Of a DNA stretch of 64,000 bases, positions 11,735 through 23,823 are shown piece by piece. Every line of letters begins with the position of its first letter. The first letter of the stretch is position 1. The position numbers and the translations under genes were made by a program. Source of the DNA: Mya arenaria (taxonomy: Eukaryota > Mollusca > Bivalvia > Myida > Myidae); NCBI RefSeq assembly GCF_026914265.1, contig NC_069135.1:62176738-62240737 (forward strand), written 5' to 3'. The notes under the pieces are model-generated. The model did not search any database, was not told the origin of the DNA, and saw only the letters and a list, made by a program, of their open reading frames with translations.

Positions 11735-12490
11735 TATTAATTCGATGAAAAGTTTGACGGTTGACTTAAGTATATGAAGCCTAATATATACATGAACATT
11801 TCAATTAGTGCGTTTGTTATAACTTTACAGGACTTTTATTCATAACAGACTGCCGTTCAGAATGGTGTACCAACATTACTCGGGAATAGATGTTGAAAAA
11901 TGATAAGCATGTTATAAATGGCAAAAATAGTGAAGTGTTATTAACTCAGTATACGGTTTATTGAATTACTGTTTTAATCATTACGTACATGCAGTGTGAA
12001 GCGTAAATTACATGTTTGAAAGTGACCTTATTAATAAATACACTTTCATCTATAAAAATGCGATGCACATTACCGTACAAGAGCACTGTACCAGTTCATA
12101 TAACATAGTTAGATCGTTAACTATTTTACATGTTAAAATTGACAAGCTAAATGTGATTTGATTTAGTAGGTCTTAATCCATGACCGTAAAAGCTGTATGT
12201 AAATGCATGTACACGCTAGCTCAAGACTCTTGTAATAGACCACAAAAATTCAACTGAGTCCATGTGGAGTTGAAATTTATAAAAGAATGTAACATATTTC
12301 AATGACAATCAGTTTATGAAACATACCTGGAATGATGTTTGATTTACATAAAAAAGTTCATGTTTAAATAGAAGTTAAAGTGCTTAAAATTTTGCATGTA
12401 TTAGCAGTTAACAAACTTATAAAACACGGATATGAAATGGAAAACTCCTATAAACTGAAAAACTCCTGGCAGGTCTTCTGTACTGCTCTA
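11735..12490. repeat. 3' flank shared by copies A, C, E and F
   Basis: Landmarks 'gaacatttcaattagtgcg' and 'ctgccgttcaga' and the terminal 'gaaaaactcctggca' recur at 24420-25100. Shorter parts recur after E (55676 on) and F (62274 on). No gene was seen. In A the shared sequence is broken at 12490 by the 2.86-kb element and resumes at 15355. Confidence 0.75.
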
Positions 12491-12721
12491 GGCCTTTTTT
12501 ATTTGATTCTATGTTTTACGAACACCGCCGCTCAAAAAAACTCATTTTTGAAATAAAAATAAAATTGTGATTTCGTTTTTTTTTTTATTTCCGCCGATGA
12601 AACTTTATCGCGGCAAATCATTAAAAGAAGAGGACATCGCAATAGTTGTAAAATCATTGGTGTAAACATCTCTGAAAAAGTTTAAGCCAATGAAAAACAT
12701 TCATCGGATTTGCAGGCTGGT

Positions 12722-12958
12722 GCTAAAAACCTGGTATCCGGTACCTGGTATCCCCGGTATCCGGTATCACTTTTTGATACCAAATTATGTTAATATCAGG
12801 GTTAATATCAGATGATAAATTCAAGTATCCACGGTCTGTTATTAATTGCTTTTTGACATCCAATGCATACTTTAAATAACACAGTATCAACATAATTCGG
12901 TATCATAAACTGTGATAACGGCTTTTCTTGATATCGATACCTGGTACCGGGTTTTAGC
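12722..12958. mobile_element. Nested MITE with palindromic ends
   Basis: It starts GCTAAAAACCTGGTATCCGG and ends so that the opposite strand reads GCTAAAACCCGGTACCAGG. The left end carries several 'ggtatc' and 'ggtacc' motifs. It is about 237 bp with no coding capacity and lies inside the 2.86-kb element. Confidence 0.55.
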
Positions 12959-13274
12959 TCACCCGGATAATCCTTTGCGGCAGAGTGACTTCCGGGTTAT
13001 AACAGCGATAAATATGGACTAATTATCGTTCCAGGTTTGTTATTATTTATTTATTTTTATTAGATTTGTCATTTAAATGAGTTTATATTACATTATTGTG
13101 ATATTATTTGAATGGCATGAGCTATAAATCGCTTGACTGTTTACCTGGACAGTTTAGTTCTGGTGGGTGGGGTAGATGGTTCAGAAAAGACTGCGGTTAC
13201 TATTCTTATTGGAGTATTATTAATAACAAAAAAATATCTATTCTAAAACCTTTGTTTTGAAAATTAACACAAAT

Positions 13275-14131
13275 AACCAACATAAAAACAATCCATTTTT
13301 AAATAAGTGACATGGAAAGAAGAGTCAATTACCTTTAAAATGGTGTTCGATATGTTGGTATAACTATATTGTCTTAAGACAAACAAGCATAATTCAATGT
13401 CCAATTCTCGTGTTTTTCTTTAGTCGGAAAGAGTACAGCAAATTCAAATCGTCAATTTTCCTCGTGTAAACAGTACTAAAAACAGACCTATTGAAGTTAT
13501 TTTATGCTTCAGTGTACAGATAAATTAATTCCATTCCTTTATATCACAATAAGACTCACACCACAGTTTAAGAAACAACCGTATCAGTCTTCAAATTAAA
13601 TCCACTTTAAAATTTTGTTTGAGGCGGATATTTTCCTGACAGCGCTCAGATGTTTCTGATCAACCTCCAAAGAAGAGTATTTGACCCATCCAAGCTTGTG
13701 TGGCTCACATTCAAGCCGGTACAAAGATGTTAAATGTACATGTCAATGACATCATCTGGGCGCTTGTGGGTAAAATGGCCAGCTGCCTACGAAATTTAAA
13801 GAGGATTTAGTTTAAAGACTGATACAGTTGTTTCTAACATTGTGATGTTAGGGTTTTCGTGATATTATGGAATGGAATTAATTTATCTGTACACTGAAGC
13901 ATAAAATAACTTTAATAGGTCTGTGTTTAGTACTGTTTACACGGGGAAAATTGACGATTTGAATTTGCTGTACTCTTTCCGACTAAAGAAAAACACGAGA
14001 ATTGGACATTGAATTATGCTTGTTTGTCTAAAGACAATATAGTTATACCAACATATCGCACACCATTTTAAAGGTAATTGACTCTTCTTTCCATGTCACT
14101 TATTTAAAAATGGATTGTTTTTATGTTGGTT
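13275..14131. repeat. Long inverted repeat (fold-back), arms about 340 bp
   Basis: The left arm, about 13275-13625, starts 'aaccaacataaaaacaatcc'. The right arm, about 13793-14131, is its reverse complement and ends 'ggattgtttttatgttggtt'. The arms match over nearly their whole length with scattered mismatches and are separated by a spacer of about 165 bp. A transcript would fold into a long hairpin. Boundaries were read by eye. Confidence 0.85.
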
Positions 14132-14559
14132 GAGAAATTTGCATAACACTGGACTCTACCGTGAAATCGGGTAAGTTTGAGTTACATACCTTGTTTCTTT
14201 TTTGTATATCAAAGACACCAAATATCTTCAGATGTGTTGTTTATCTCATTGTATGTACCCAAAATGGTTTTAAACAACATTTTAGTGACAAACAATGATT
14301 CAGATGCCTGTGTATATTACCAGGTACAGTATAACTATTTAATAGTCTTATGAATGAACATATATAAATCATCATCAATATAAATTATGTTATTTATACT
14401 GCTCTGTGTGTTATAATACTATGTAATAAAAGATTTAGATAAATAAGTCTGAAAGTAACTTATTTTTTTTATAAAAAATATACTTTTAATGTTCCATTAT
14501 TTTCTTTACAGATATGATTCAAATATGCTGATGTTATCTACTGAGACCATCACTTTCAA

Positions 14560-14900
14560 TGTAGAACATCACTACAATCGGTTGGGCTGCTAGATTGGTA
14601 GCAACATGATGTAAGCTAGTGCCTGTTGAAACTCTGTTGTTGGTTGGGCATCTATTGCTTACTGGACCGCTATATTGGATGGATCATACGTGTTGGTTGA
14701 ACAGCAGTTACTATAAATGGATGGACTGGAAGTGTTGGTTGGACCACCAGTGTTGTTTGGACTGCTTGTTGGACAGAATGTGTGATGGACAACTAGTATT
14801 ATTTGAATCACTGTTGGATAGACAGCTTTTGTTTTATCAGACGGCTATAATCAGTTGATTTACAAGTTCCTGGATCGCTAGTTCCTGGCGGATAAATATT
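14560..14900. repeat. Degenerate short-unit repeat ('tggttggac')
   Basis: Recurrent variants of 'tgttggttggac' followed by 'gctagt' or 'ccagtgtt', with spacing of about 15-30 bp. The 79-codon frame here is Trp/Leu/Cys-rich because of the repeat and is not taken as a gene. Confidence 0.5.
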
Positions 14901-15376
14901 CCCTGTATAGAAGGAAACAAAAAAGCTCTTTTGCTAACTGTAACAATGACATGGTTGGTGAATTGGTATCAGACAATTTGCAGCCAAGACAACACAGTGA
15001 AGTGATAGCCGATTCCTTAAACTCAAAATGGCAAATAGATTTACCGAAAATAATTGATTATTATCATGTCACTTGTCTATTATAACCTGCATTTACAAAG
15101 TATAAAGAGTGATTAATGAAAATATTAAGTGAACTTGTCAGATAAAGCAAAAACAAATGTGCACACTTACATATTGACTTGACATTAAAATAGAAAGTCA
15201 TAGAGAATACATCATAGCTTTTGCTTTTCTGTGTGTTTTTTCCCGACCAAAAAATAAAATTCCAGAAATGTAATTTTATTTTTATTTTTATTTCCTCCTC
15301 CTCCGACACTTCACAACTCTGGCCGTTCGTAAAACATATAATTAAAAAAAGGCCCTAGTAGTAAAATTAGCTTAAT

Positions 15377-15435
15377 GGTGAGCGAGTGAGTGAATGAGTT
15401 GGTGAGCGAGTGAGTGAGCGAGCGAGTGAGTGAGT
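15377..15435. repeat. Short (TGAG)n tract
   Basis: An interrupted tetranucleotide tract of about 59 bp in the copy A 3' flank. The same locus after copy C (25122-25447) is expanded to about 326 bp. Confidence 0.9.
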
Positions 15436-17270
15436 TTTGCAGGAAAGCGAGTAACCAAATCATGGATTCGTCGCTCAAGCCTTTCAGCACTAACAGTGCT
15501 TTAATTCGTTTAGCAGATACCATCATATAATTTTAGTACCAGGTACTCAATCATTACAGCAATACCATCTCAAGTTTGGTACTTTTTTAATTCTTTATGA
15601 AAGCCATGTCGCCTGCTGCTTGTTGAGGTCAATTAATAAAATATTTACTCAGACTTGATTTATAATATATGCTGTGTTAATTCTGTGGCGTAAAATAATT
15701 ATACAGTTGCCCGCGGTTTTAAAATGAACCTATATTGCATAAACGTAGTAATCAACAATATGAAACAATATGAAAATGCACGTTCATGAAAGATCATACC
15801 AGTAAAAAATGACGAGAGCACCACTAACGCTGGTAACTTATTTAGTCGAACAAGGGACATGTCTCAGTAGACTTGTATTATAGCCATTGTTATGAGTTGC
15901 TATGGGCATAATATAAATAATTTTTTGGCAACACATTTACCATATTCGGTTTGCATGTCTTGATCTTGTTTGGAGTTAATGTCAATATTAATGTGTTTGC
16001 CATGATATCGCCCTAATTTATGGCTGATACAGCCTACGTATGATATGTGTTAGTGGTCTGCTAATATTCCACTCAGACCACACCACACTCCGCAAACCAC
16101 CGTTGTATACTGGGTACCTTTAACAAACCTATACAGTGCTGCCAGGTGCCGTTATTGGCGCCGCACTGAAGTGCACGCCTATTATGGAATGGGAATTTAT
16201 TTTAGTTAGTAGTAGGAGCGGTTTTTAAGCTGATTGACATTTGGGTTTAATTGTTATTCAGTAAATGCATTATTTAGTAAGTAGTTATTGTTTTATCAGT
16301 CAATTTGATGTGTGTTATAAATACAATTATATGTATTGATTTCAAAAAAGAGTTTCACTTTAAAGATGCTCATTTAAAGATAATGAACAGACATACAAAA
16401 ACTAGACACATTTGATACTAATTGTATGAATGATTATTGTAGGTGACCTCTGATTTGTTTTGGAGATATTCATAAATGGGTGTTATTCTTTGTTGTCTTC
16501 AGTTTCTTATACATTTAAGGATTTTTATAATCGCTTTTCTGGTATATATTAATTTAATGCAAATGAAAACACACTTTAAACTAGACACATTTGATACTTA
16601 TTATATAAATGATTATTGTTTACATGTACTCTGATTTGTTATGAAGATATTCATAAAGAGGTGTTCTTCATGTTATTGTACATTTTGGACTTGATTTCGT
16701 ATTGCTTTTCTGGGACATATTCATTTAATACGCAAATAAATTTTTTTAAGTGTTCAGTATCACTTTCACACATTGTTTACTATTATTTTGTGCACATTTG
16801 GCCTATTTATGTTTATATGTGCATTGTTGTATTTCAAAACCTTTGTGAAAAATAGAAACAGTATTATTTTGTTCATACATAGTCTAATACATATTCAGTT
16901 TGTATGCATTATTTTTATCATATTTGAAAAATTTGCCACTGTCCAATAAGACACATGCTATTTTTGTGTTATCAACTAAAAACATCCATTTTCAACTCTT
17001 CTTTACCATGTAAATGAAGAAGTTAACATTATAACTCCATTGACCAGATATATATGCAATTTGTCCAATTTCATACATTTTAGTATTATTAAACAGCTAA
17101 AAACAAGGCATGTTATGTTATAAATGCATTTCATCTAGTAAACAATGTTCACTTTTTATATAACAGTTCGATAATTATGTTCTATTTAGGTTTGCAACTT
17201 TCAGACGAAATGATAATGTTTATTAAAGTACAACAAAAATTGTTAAATTGCTATTTCATATCACTTCTTC
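15436..17270. other. Shared 3' flank, SINE remnant and local duplication
   Basis: Sequence to about 15930 ('ttttagtaccaggtact' and onward) is shared with 25540-25760, 57120-57440 and 63210-63400. Positions 16060-16200 match the 3' part of the SINE insertions at 8270-8350 and 39540-39630 ('accgttgtatactgg', 'ctgccaggtgc') without the tRNA-like head. Positions about 16395-16490 are repeated at 16570-16665 ('actagacacatttgatac'). No gene was seen. Confidence 0.55.
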
Positions 17271-17720
17271 ATGAGGAATCCCCCATATGATGAGGAAACT
17301 TATCCATGCCTTCAAGTTGTCATTCCAGCATGGTGACGTTGTCCCCTCCCCCTAAATAATTAGAACTGCAGTGTACAAGAACAATAACTCTATTTCAGCG
17401 AATTTCAAGAGTTATTCCCTTTGTATCTTTTCCTGTCCGGAGCATAACTAGAAAACTGCTGTTTGGAATTAACATCATCCAATGGTAAAGCACAACGAGA
17501 GGAAGTGCAGTGCACAATGACTATAGCTGTATTTCAGCTAATTACAGAATTATTGCCCTTTGCCGCTTTTTCTTGACCAGAGCATTACTTTAAAACTACT
17601 TATGGTATTGAAATAAAACTTGGTATATGGATAGGTGGCAATGACAAAAATACAGTGCACAAGCACCCTAATTCTGTCGTGTTCATTAATGTACCACACC
17701 CCTAATAAAATGTTCAACTT
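17270..17720. repeat. Tandem array, unit about 160 bp
   Basis: Two to three diverged units with shared motifs 'agcataactagaaaactgct'/'agcattactttaaaactact', 'gcagtgcacaa'/'acagtgcacaa' and 'atttcagc'. It is non-coding. Confidence 0.6.
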
Positions 17721-17939
17721 GAAACTTTTCAATTTCAATGCTTTAGCCTATGTTGTTAAGCAGAATACGACAAATATTTTGAGAATTTCATGGATGCGGT
17801 TCGATGCACCATAATATGCTTGTTGGCCTTTAAATTCCTTGTTTTTCAACATATAACAAATGCATAAACTATTAAACGGCGCCCTTTGATGCTTTGCATC
17901 AATGGTCTTTCTTGTTGTTTGATTGTGCTGTCATCGCAG

Positions 17940-18470
17940 ACAAGAAATAAGTAACGTTAATTAAAATTTCAGTAGTGTATGTAAATAATATGAACGCTTA
18001 TGATAACTTAATTTATGCATAATGTATAAACGCGAATGATAATCCTTGTAAAAATGCATTTACATTATAATAACGCTTATGATAACCTGAGAAGTCCATG
18101 TTTATTATAAAAAATGTTATGATAATTTACGTTATGCATGCATAATGTATTTAAACGCTAATGATCAGCTTAGTAATGCATGTATATTGTATAAACGTTT
18201 ATGATGATCTGGTTTGTGTATGTTTATTGTATAAATGCTAATGATAATCTAAATATTGCATATAAAATGCATAAACTATTATGATAATCTTAGTAATGCA
18301 TGTACATTGTATATTGTATACGCTATGATTATACTCTGATTACTTTATGCATATTCTATGGAAGCTCATGATAATCAAAGAAGTGCATGTGTAATGTATA
18401 AACGCCAATGATAATCTGATAAGTGTTTGTATATTTTATAAACGGTTATGATTAATGGTGTTGAAAAGTC
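17940..18470. repeat. Degenerate 40-bp minisatellite upstream of copy B
   Basis: The same unit family as at 8400-9440 ('cttatgataacttaatttatgc', then 'gcatgtatattgtataaacg', with variants), about 12 diverged units. Confidence 0.8.
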
Positions 18471-19023
18471 GAACCCTGTTGGCTCCAACTCCAAGGGACA
18501 TGCGAAAATAACTCGAGCGTCGGAAAGTTTGAGACTAGCGGTAATTATTTCCTTCATTTTAAAAATATTGGTCCTTGACATCCAGTTTGAACCAACGAGA
18601 AATTCGAGCCAAGCGAGGTCGAGTCAACAGGGTTTGACTGTACATGTTTATAGTTTAAAAGCTTGCGATAATCAAAGTAGTGTATGTATTTTGTATTCTA
18701 TGTCACTACTGTATATACACGTTATAATTTTCTCGACCTTATACACATCGAGGCTTCAAAATGATAAAAAGGATATGAACTCCACCCAAAATACTTATGA
18801 CGAAATAGTGTGCATGCATAAACCTCAACTTCACTTGTGTTTATCGCGGCGAGGTCACAGCATTTTCAGAAAATGTGAACTTTATTGTACATTAGGTTAA
18901 ACAGTGTATTATAAACCTATACAAGTCCGGGTCAATGGAACACTATAATAGGGGAATACAAGGAAGTAATTCTGATCTTTCCGTTTTCAGAAAATTGAAA
19001 ATTCATTTACTGAAAATGGGTTA

Positions 19024-19736
19024 TGTAACCGGACGAGGATTGTGAAGGCAAGACTGTGGTTGGTCCGATGTTTATTGTCGTAAAGCTTAAAATAGAAAAA
19101 AAGGGCGCATTTACTATAATGCCCGATAACTTATTCAAGACACACAATCAGGGCGCATAATCCCAAATGCCCGAAGCTTAATACAATCAGTAATAATTCA
19201 ATTAAAGTTTAATAAATTGTGCAAAAACATATAACATGACTAAATATGTCAAATAAATAGAGGTATAGATCTATTGATAATGTGAAATACAATATCAATA
19301 GATCTATAGATCTGTTATCTGGACTAGAAAGTTACAAATTATAATCAATTTACATTAAATAGCCAAGTAACCCACTGTAATACACGTTTAACACAATAGT
19401 ACGAAAGGCATCTAGGACGAATCGACAAAAAATGAATCCCGAACGAAAAGCCGGGGATGCGAATTTTACATTCTGTTACGAAACATACTAGGACGAATCT
19501 AATTTCAAGCAAGCAGCAAAAATACAACAAGAACTGCAAATTTCCGTGTCTACCCATAAAGAAACATATAAATTTACATCATATTCATATATATTGGATT
19601 GCAAATCAAAGAAATGCTTACATTTATGGCCTTTTAAAGTATCGCAAAAGTTTGGCGTGGTTGAACAACTCTAAATTTTACCTTCACAAAGAAGAGTATT
19701 CAAACAAGATAAAACGTCCCATTCTGTTTCGTAACA
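19024..19736. mobile_element. Solo LTR of a retrotransposon, 713 bp
   Basis: It begins TGTAACCGGACG and ends CGTAACA, the TG...CA signature of LTRs. It is flanked by a 5-bp target duplication GGTTA at 19019-19023 and 19737-19741. Copies A (near 9780) and D (near 40590) have uninterrupted sequence here ('tgaaaatggttt' then 'gatcgagtg'), so this is a real insertion in unit B. There is an internal AATAAA in 'gtttaataaattg', and a perfect hairpin with 'agatctattgata' arms near 19267-19307. There are no internal retrotransposon genes, consistent with LTR-LTR recombination. Confidence 0.75.
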
Positions 19737-20051
19737 GGTTATGATCGAGTGGTTTATACACAAGGATATTAAACAGCGATAAATTGGTCAAATTGATTCG
19801 TGTAGATGCCTTTATCTATGTTATCTATCATATGAAGCGATGATAACTGATGTAAGCCTGATATAAGCTTGTATATATTATCATTTTCAGAAAACGTGTT
19901 TTACTCCATGCATGGACTTTTCACGTGAATAAAATTAACAAACATTAAAATTTGGCATTGGATAACAATAAAACGTTTAAATTGGCTGGTGTGGAATACA
20001 AGTTCACAAAATGATACGACGGGCTTGTTAAGGGCTGGGTGAAAGGATAAA

Positions 20052-21656
20052 ATGGCGACCGCTAATGGCTCAGATGATATTTTGTTGAACAAGGAAAGCG
20101 ATCTAAATTGTGAACCATGCTTCAGTGATGGACGGACACGATCTGTTGAAGGTTTTTGCATGGAGTGCGATGAATATCTGTGCCAGTCATGTCTAGATGC
20201 ACACAGGATACTACGCATGTCGAAAACACACCATGTTAAAAGAGGAGAAGACATACCAAAAAAGAAGCCAAATAAAAACGCTCAGTATTCCGCTGAAAGC
20301 AGCTGCCATGTACACACTGACAGTAAAATAACATCTTTCTGTAAGTCGCACAAGCAATTATGTTGTGACCAGTGTGTGATTCTGGGGCACAAAGTTTGCA
20401 CTGATGTTAAGGCCATCGGCGATTATTTCCAAGAATTCGTAAACAGCGAAGACTATAAAACGGCTTTTCAGATGCTTAAGGACTTACAATCCGCATACAC
20501 CGCGAAAAAGAAAGAGGCAAGTATGAATCTTGAGGAAGTTGATCGTTATTACCACAAGGCAATGGAGACGTTTAAAGCTGAACTTGACAAAATCAAGATA
20601 TCAGATATAAGAACGTTAAAGGCTGTGGTCTCTACATATGACAGTGTTCTTGGCCAGCTTGGTTCCTGGTTCGAAAGTATCGACACGTATAAAAACAACA
20701 AACAGGACAATGAACTCGCCATCCTGGTGTTGAGGTCCATAAGAGATGTTGATACGATCAAAGATAATGTTCAAACGTTATGTAACGACGACAGTATTGT
20801 CAGATATGACTTCGTGCCAGATAAATCATCACTGCTTCGTCTTGTCAAAGCACCTTTTCTAGTTCAGACGATTACTATCAAGCATGAAAGTGACGAAAAA
20901 ACATGTCAAATCACAGACATTGCGTTGTTACGAGATGACCTGGTCTTATTAGCGGATTACACCAATTTAAAACTTAAGACATTCAATACTGGCAATTCTA
21001 CTTTTGTTTCAAACGTCAAATTACAATATTCGCCATGGCAGATGTCAGTTACAGAGCACGGTGAAGCATACATGGCATATTATGGCAAACCTAAGATACT
21101 CCACCTGAAGTCACCAGCGACAGACCTCACCACGTTCCGGGAGATAGACGTAGACGGTAAATGTTACGCCGTAGAATGTTTCAACAAAACCCTGAAAGTT
21201 CAGTGTTTGACTCCTGCCAAAACTATTGAAGTGGATGGAGAAGGAAACCAAACCAGGATTATCAGCAATGACTTAAGTAAGGAAACCAACGCGAATGGAG
21301 AACAATTTGTCACTCATCCATACTGGTCAACACAAGATTCGACTACTGGGTCGATGTACGTATCATGTAATGGCAAAAATTCAATAACAGAAATCAAAAG
21401 TGACGGTGGAATTAAGTTATTTGTGAAGTCAGACAAGCTGAATTGTCCTCATGGTCTGTGCATGGACACTGATGGTTCCATACTTGTATGTAGCTATAGT
21501 AGCAAGGACGTGTTAAGGGTAATGCAAAATGAAGACATCCAGAGTGTATTACCACAACCTCTACACTTTAACCCCAGGGCAGTTGCTCTAGATAAAAGAA
21601 CAAAGCGTTTGTTTGTCGCTGGACTTTCTGATGAGATGCATGTGTTTCAAATCTAA
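20052..21656 (+). CDS. TRIM-like B-box/coiled-coil/propeller protein, copy B
   Basis: Intact 534-aa intronless frame starting at ATG 20052 (context aaaATGG). The domain order and zinc ligands match copy A: B-box 1 at about 20-62, B-box 2 at 85-118, coiled coil at 130-235 and propeller at 275-534. The coil is almost identical to the other copies, while the first propeller blades (about 278-375) differ at many positions. Its closest paralogue is D. By eye, B and D differ at about 22 of 88 residues in the first blades but at only about 8 of the last 160, and both share the C-terminal 'LSDEMHVFQI'. It may be a multimerising sensor or adaptor, and the function is inferred from architecture only. 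Confidence 0.9.
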   Translation: MATANGSDDILLNKESDLNCEPCFSDGRTRSVEGFCMECDEYLCQSCLDAHRILRMSKTHHVKRGEDIPKKKPNKNAQYSAESSCHVHTDSKITSFCKSHKQLCCDQCVILGHKVCTDVKAIGDYFQEFVNSEDYKTAFQMLKDLQSAYTAKKKEASMNLEEVDRYYHKAMETFKAELDKIKISDIRTLKAVVSTYDSVLGQLGSWFESIDTYKNNKQDNELAILVLRSIRDVDTIKDNVQTLCNDDSIVRYDFVPDKSSLLRLVKAPFLVQTITIKHESDEKTCQITDIALLRDDLVLLADYTNLKLKTFNTGNSTFVSNVKLQYSPWQMSVTEHGEAYMAYYGKPKILHLKSPATDLTTFREIDVDGKCYAVECFNKTLKVQCLTPAKTIEVDGEGNQTRIISNDLSKETNANGEQFVTHPYWSTQDSTTGSMYVSCNGKNSITEIKSDGGIKLFVKSDKLNCPHGLCMDTDGSILVCSYSSKDVLRVMQNEDIQSVLPQPLHFNPRAVALDKRTKRLFVAGLSDEMHVFQI

Positions 21657-23822
21657 ATTCCGCGAACCATGATACAATAGGGTTTGATTCCGGGTGATCT
21701 AAATATAACAGTGTCGTTTTAATTTGATGACCGGCTTGATAGTTGATATACTTATATGTAGGCTAATGTATTTGTTTTGATCAATGGGCTTGGAAATACT
21801 TTTCAGAACTTTATTACCTAGCAGACAGCCTATGAGGTTGTTGTACATATAAAGCTCTTAAAGCAGTTGATAAATATATATATAATATGAATAATACTTG
21901 TACATGGTAAATGAATCCCTGATACATTAAGTAAATAATGTGTAAAGTGTTGTTAATTTATAATTCGATTTATTGTAACATCTATTAGAAGTTTTACATG
22001 TAGCGTGGATTGTAAATTTTTTAAAGAGACCATCATTTTAATTACAGTCATCTGTAAACATTGCGACGCACAATGTCGTACCTTGATATCTATGAAAAGT
22101 TTTTTGCATAAGGTACTGTAGTGGCCAATCAGAGCCCACTATTGGTAAACCCGCCTCTGTGTATGATAAGCCCGCCTCTGGCTAACAGTTGCATGTATGT
22201 TGATAGTTGAGTTATTGATTAGATTCAAGATCGGGTGCGTATGAGTATGAATGTAATAAAGCTATATTAAACCATCCCGTTTTGGGTCTGTTATATACAT
22301 TACACTGACAACATTACAGGTACTCTAAATTGTATTCCTTCGTCTGCAGATAGAGTCGGGATCCATAACCATAGAAGTTCTTGGGTTTAAACTATTAGTT
22401 TACTATTTGTTTTATTATCAAGTTTCCTCAAGGTAATGCATACTTTGATAATATTTACCATTTACGTTTTTACTTTATTCGGGATTGTTGGGATAAGAGT
22501 GGGGTTGTGCAAATAAACTTGCTTTTAACCCCCAGTAAATTTACATTGTACATTTACCAACCGTTTTAAGGCTGTACCTAACAAACCTTGATAAACACCC
22601 ATTGTATTTATATAGTATATATATATAGAACTCTCTATATATATATATACTCCTGTGTTGTTTGTGGAGTTTTGTGCTGTTCTTCCATGTTTCTGGTTTG
22701 TGATTTTTCTTGTTTTTGTTTTCTCATATTTTTTTTTATTAAATAATATAACATAGTCAGTTCATGTCAAAATAGACAAGTTAAAAGTGATTCAATTTAG
22801 TAAGTCTTAATCTATGACTCTAACAGCTGTTTTGTAATTTTAGTTACATGTACATGAATGTACAACTGAAAGTATCCGAGGTATAAATAAGCCTCTCATT
22901 GCATTCAATCATTGAAATAAATATTTAATTTTAATGCCTGGTGACCAAATTTTATTATGGTATCATTTGAAAGGGGTTTTCTTTACTGATTGCTAATATG
23001 ACCGTGTGAAACAAATCACCTAAAAAAACACTACAGATAAAGTTATGGCAGTTTGTATTTTCGTTCTTAGTTTTAGCTGAAATCGGAAAACAGGTAATCT
23101 GATCGTTTAAGGTCTAACAGAGTGTCTGCAATAGTTGTAATGGTACATTGTGATTATTTTTTCAATAATTCGTTTGCTGTTCTCATGACGGTATTATGTT
23201 ACAAGACCGTTCAATTGCAGAAGTCGGACATTGGACATAAATCGAACTCAAATGTGTTGGAATTGGTGATATTTGTTTGTAATTCGGATGTGTCGAATGT
23301 TCGTTATCTCGACTTTTTTCCCTAGGTCCTGACAAAGGCGACATAACGAGTTTCGACTTTATAGTATTTTTATAGTATCCTCTATACATTAAACCGTATA
23401 AAATGATACCAAAATAAGATGGGGTCACCACGCATCAATGTTTCACATAATTGTACATCGTATATGTTAGCACATTTCTATACTTAATGTCATTATGCCA
23501 CTCAGAACAAAAATATGTCCATTGTACATGGTACACATATTCGAGCTTTACAAATAAAAAAGTCACATGGTTTAAAAGTCGGAAAAAAACGTGATTCAAC
23601 AAAAACATATATCGAAATAAAAAAATTGTGCAAAGAAGAATATTTCTTATTCCAACGATTCAAAATCACTGAGTATTTTCATAATGCCATCTGTATTTTT
23701 GCAGAATTAAGATAGACAGGTACTCGGGTGCCCACGTTTCAGGAATATTTTGGAGTGTCATTGTTTTTCTTTAGAGGACTTTGTTACTACTACATGCTGC
23801 ATTTATTCTGCGGCATAAAATG
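21657..23822. repeat. 3' flank of B, near-identical to 42503-44671
   Basis: It is collinear with the flank of copy D at very high identity (about 2 differences in the first 110 bases). It includes a 202-bp solo LTR, an AT-rich palindrome near 22610-22650 and a region around 22500-22700 resembling a dispersed repeat ('gtttgtggagttttgtgctg'). Identity stops abruptly at 23822, where TRIM-like fragment C begins. The D flank instead continues with 'atataccggtgcc'. No gene was seen. Confidence 0.85.
22117..22318. mobile_element. Solo LTR, 202 bp, in the copy B flank
   Basis: It begins TGTAGTGGCC and ends CATTACA, and is flanked by the 5-bp direct repeat GGTAC at 22112-22116 and 22319-22323. It contains AATAAA ('tgtaataaagc'). 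The same insertion with the same duplication lies at 42963-43164 in the D flank, and it is absent from the A-type flank near 12090. Confidence 0.7.
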
Positions 23823-23823
23823 T

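Larger units (their letters stand above)
12491..15354. mobile_element. 2.86-kb non-autonomous TIR transposon
   Basis: The left end GGCCTTTTTT followed by 'tatgttttacgaac' is matched on the opposite strand of the right end by GGCCTTTTTT followed by 'tatgttttacgaac'. The inverted repeats are about 30 bp and imperfect. The flanks are 'gctcta' and 'ctagtagtaaaa'. The related unit after copy C (25093-25112) reads 'gctctagcagtaaaa' without the element, which fixes the insertion point and gives a 3-bp CTA target duplication. A 3-bp duplication and GG-ended TIRs would fit a PIF/Harbinger-type element, but the superfamily is inferred. No transposase was seen. It encloses a small MITE, a long fold-back and a degenerate minisatellite. 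Confidence 0.8.

Noticed and set aside
14619..14858. 79-codon Trp/Cys-rich frame resembling a small secreted peptide
   Set aside because: Produced by a degenerate 'tggttggac' repeat within a transposon; there is no signal peptide.
18448..18900. 150-codon frame upstream of copy B
   Set aside because: Overlaps minisatellite and shared 5' flank; the same region is not open in A or D, and there is no recognisable domain.
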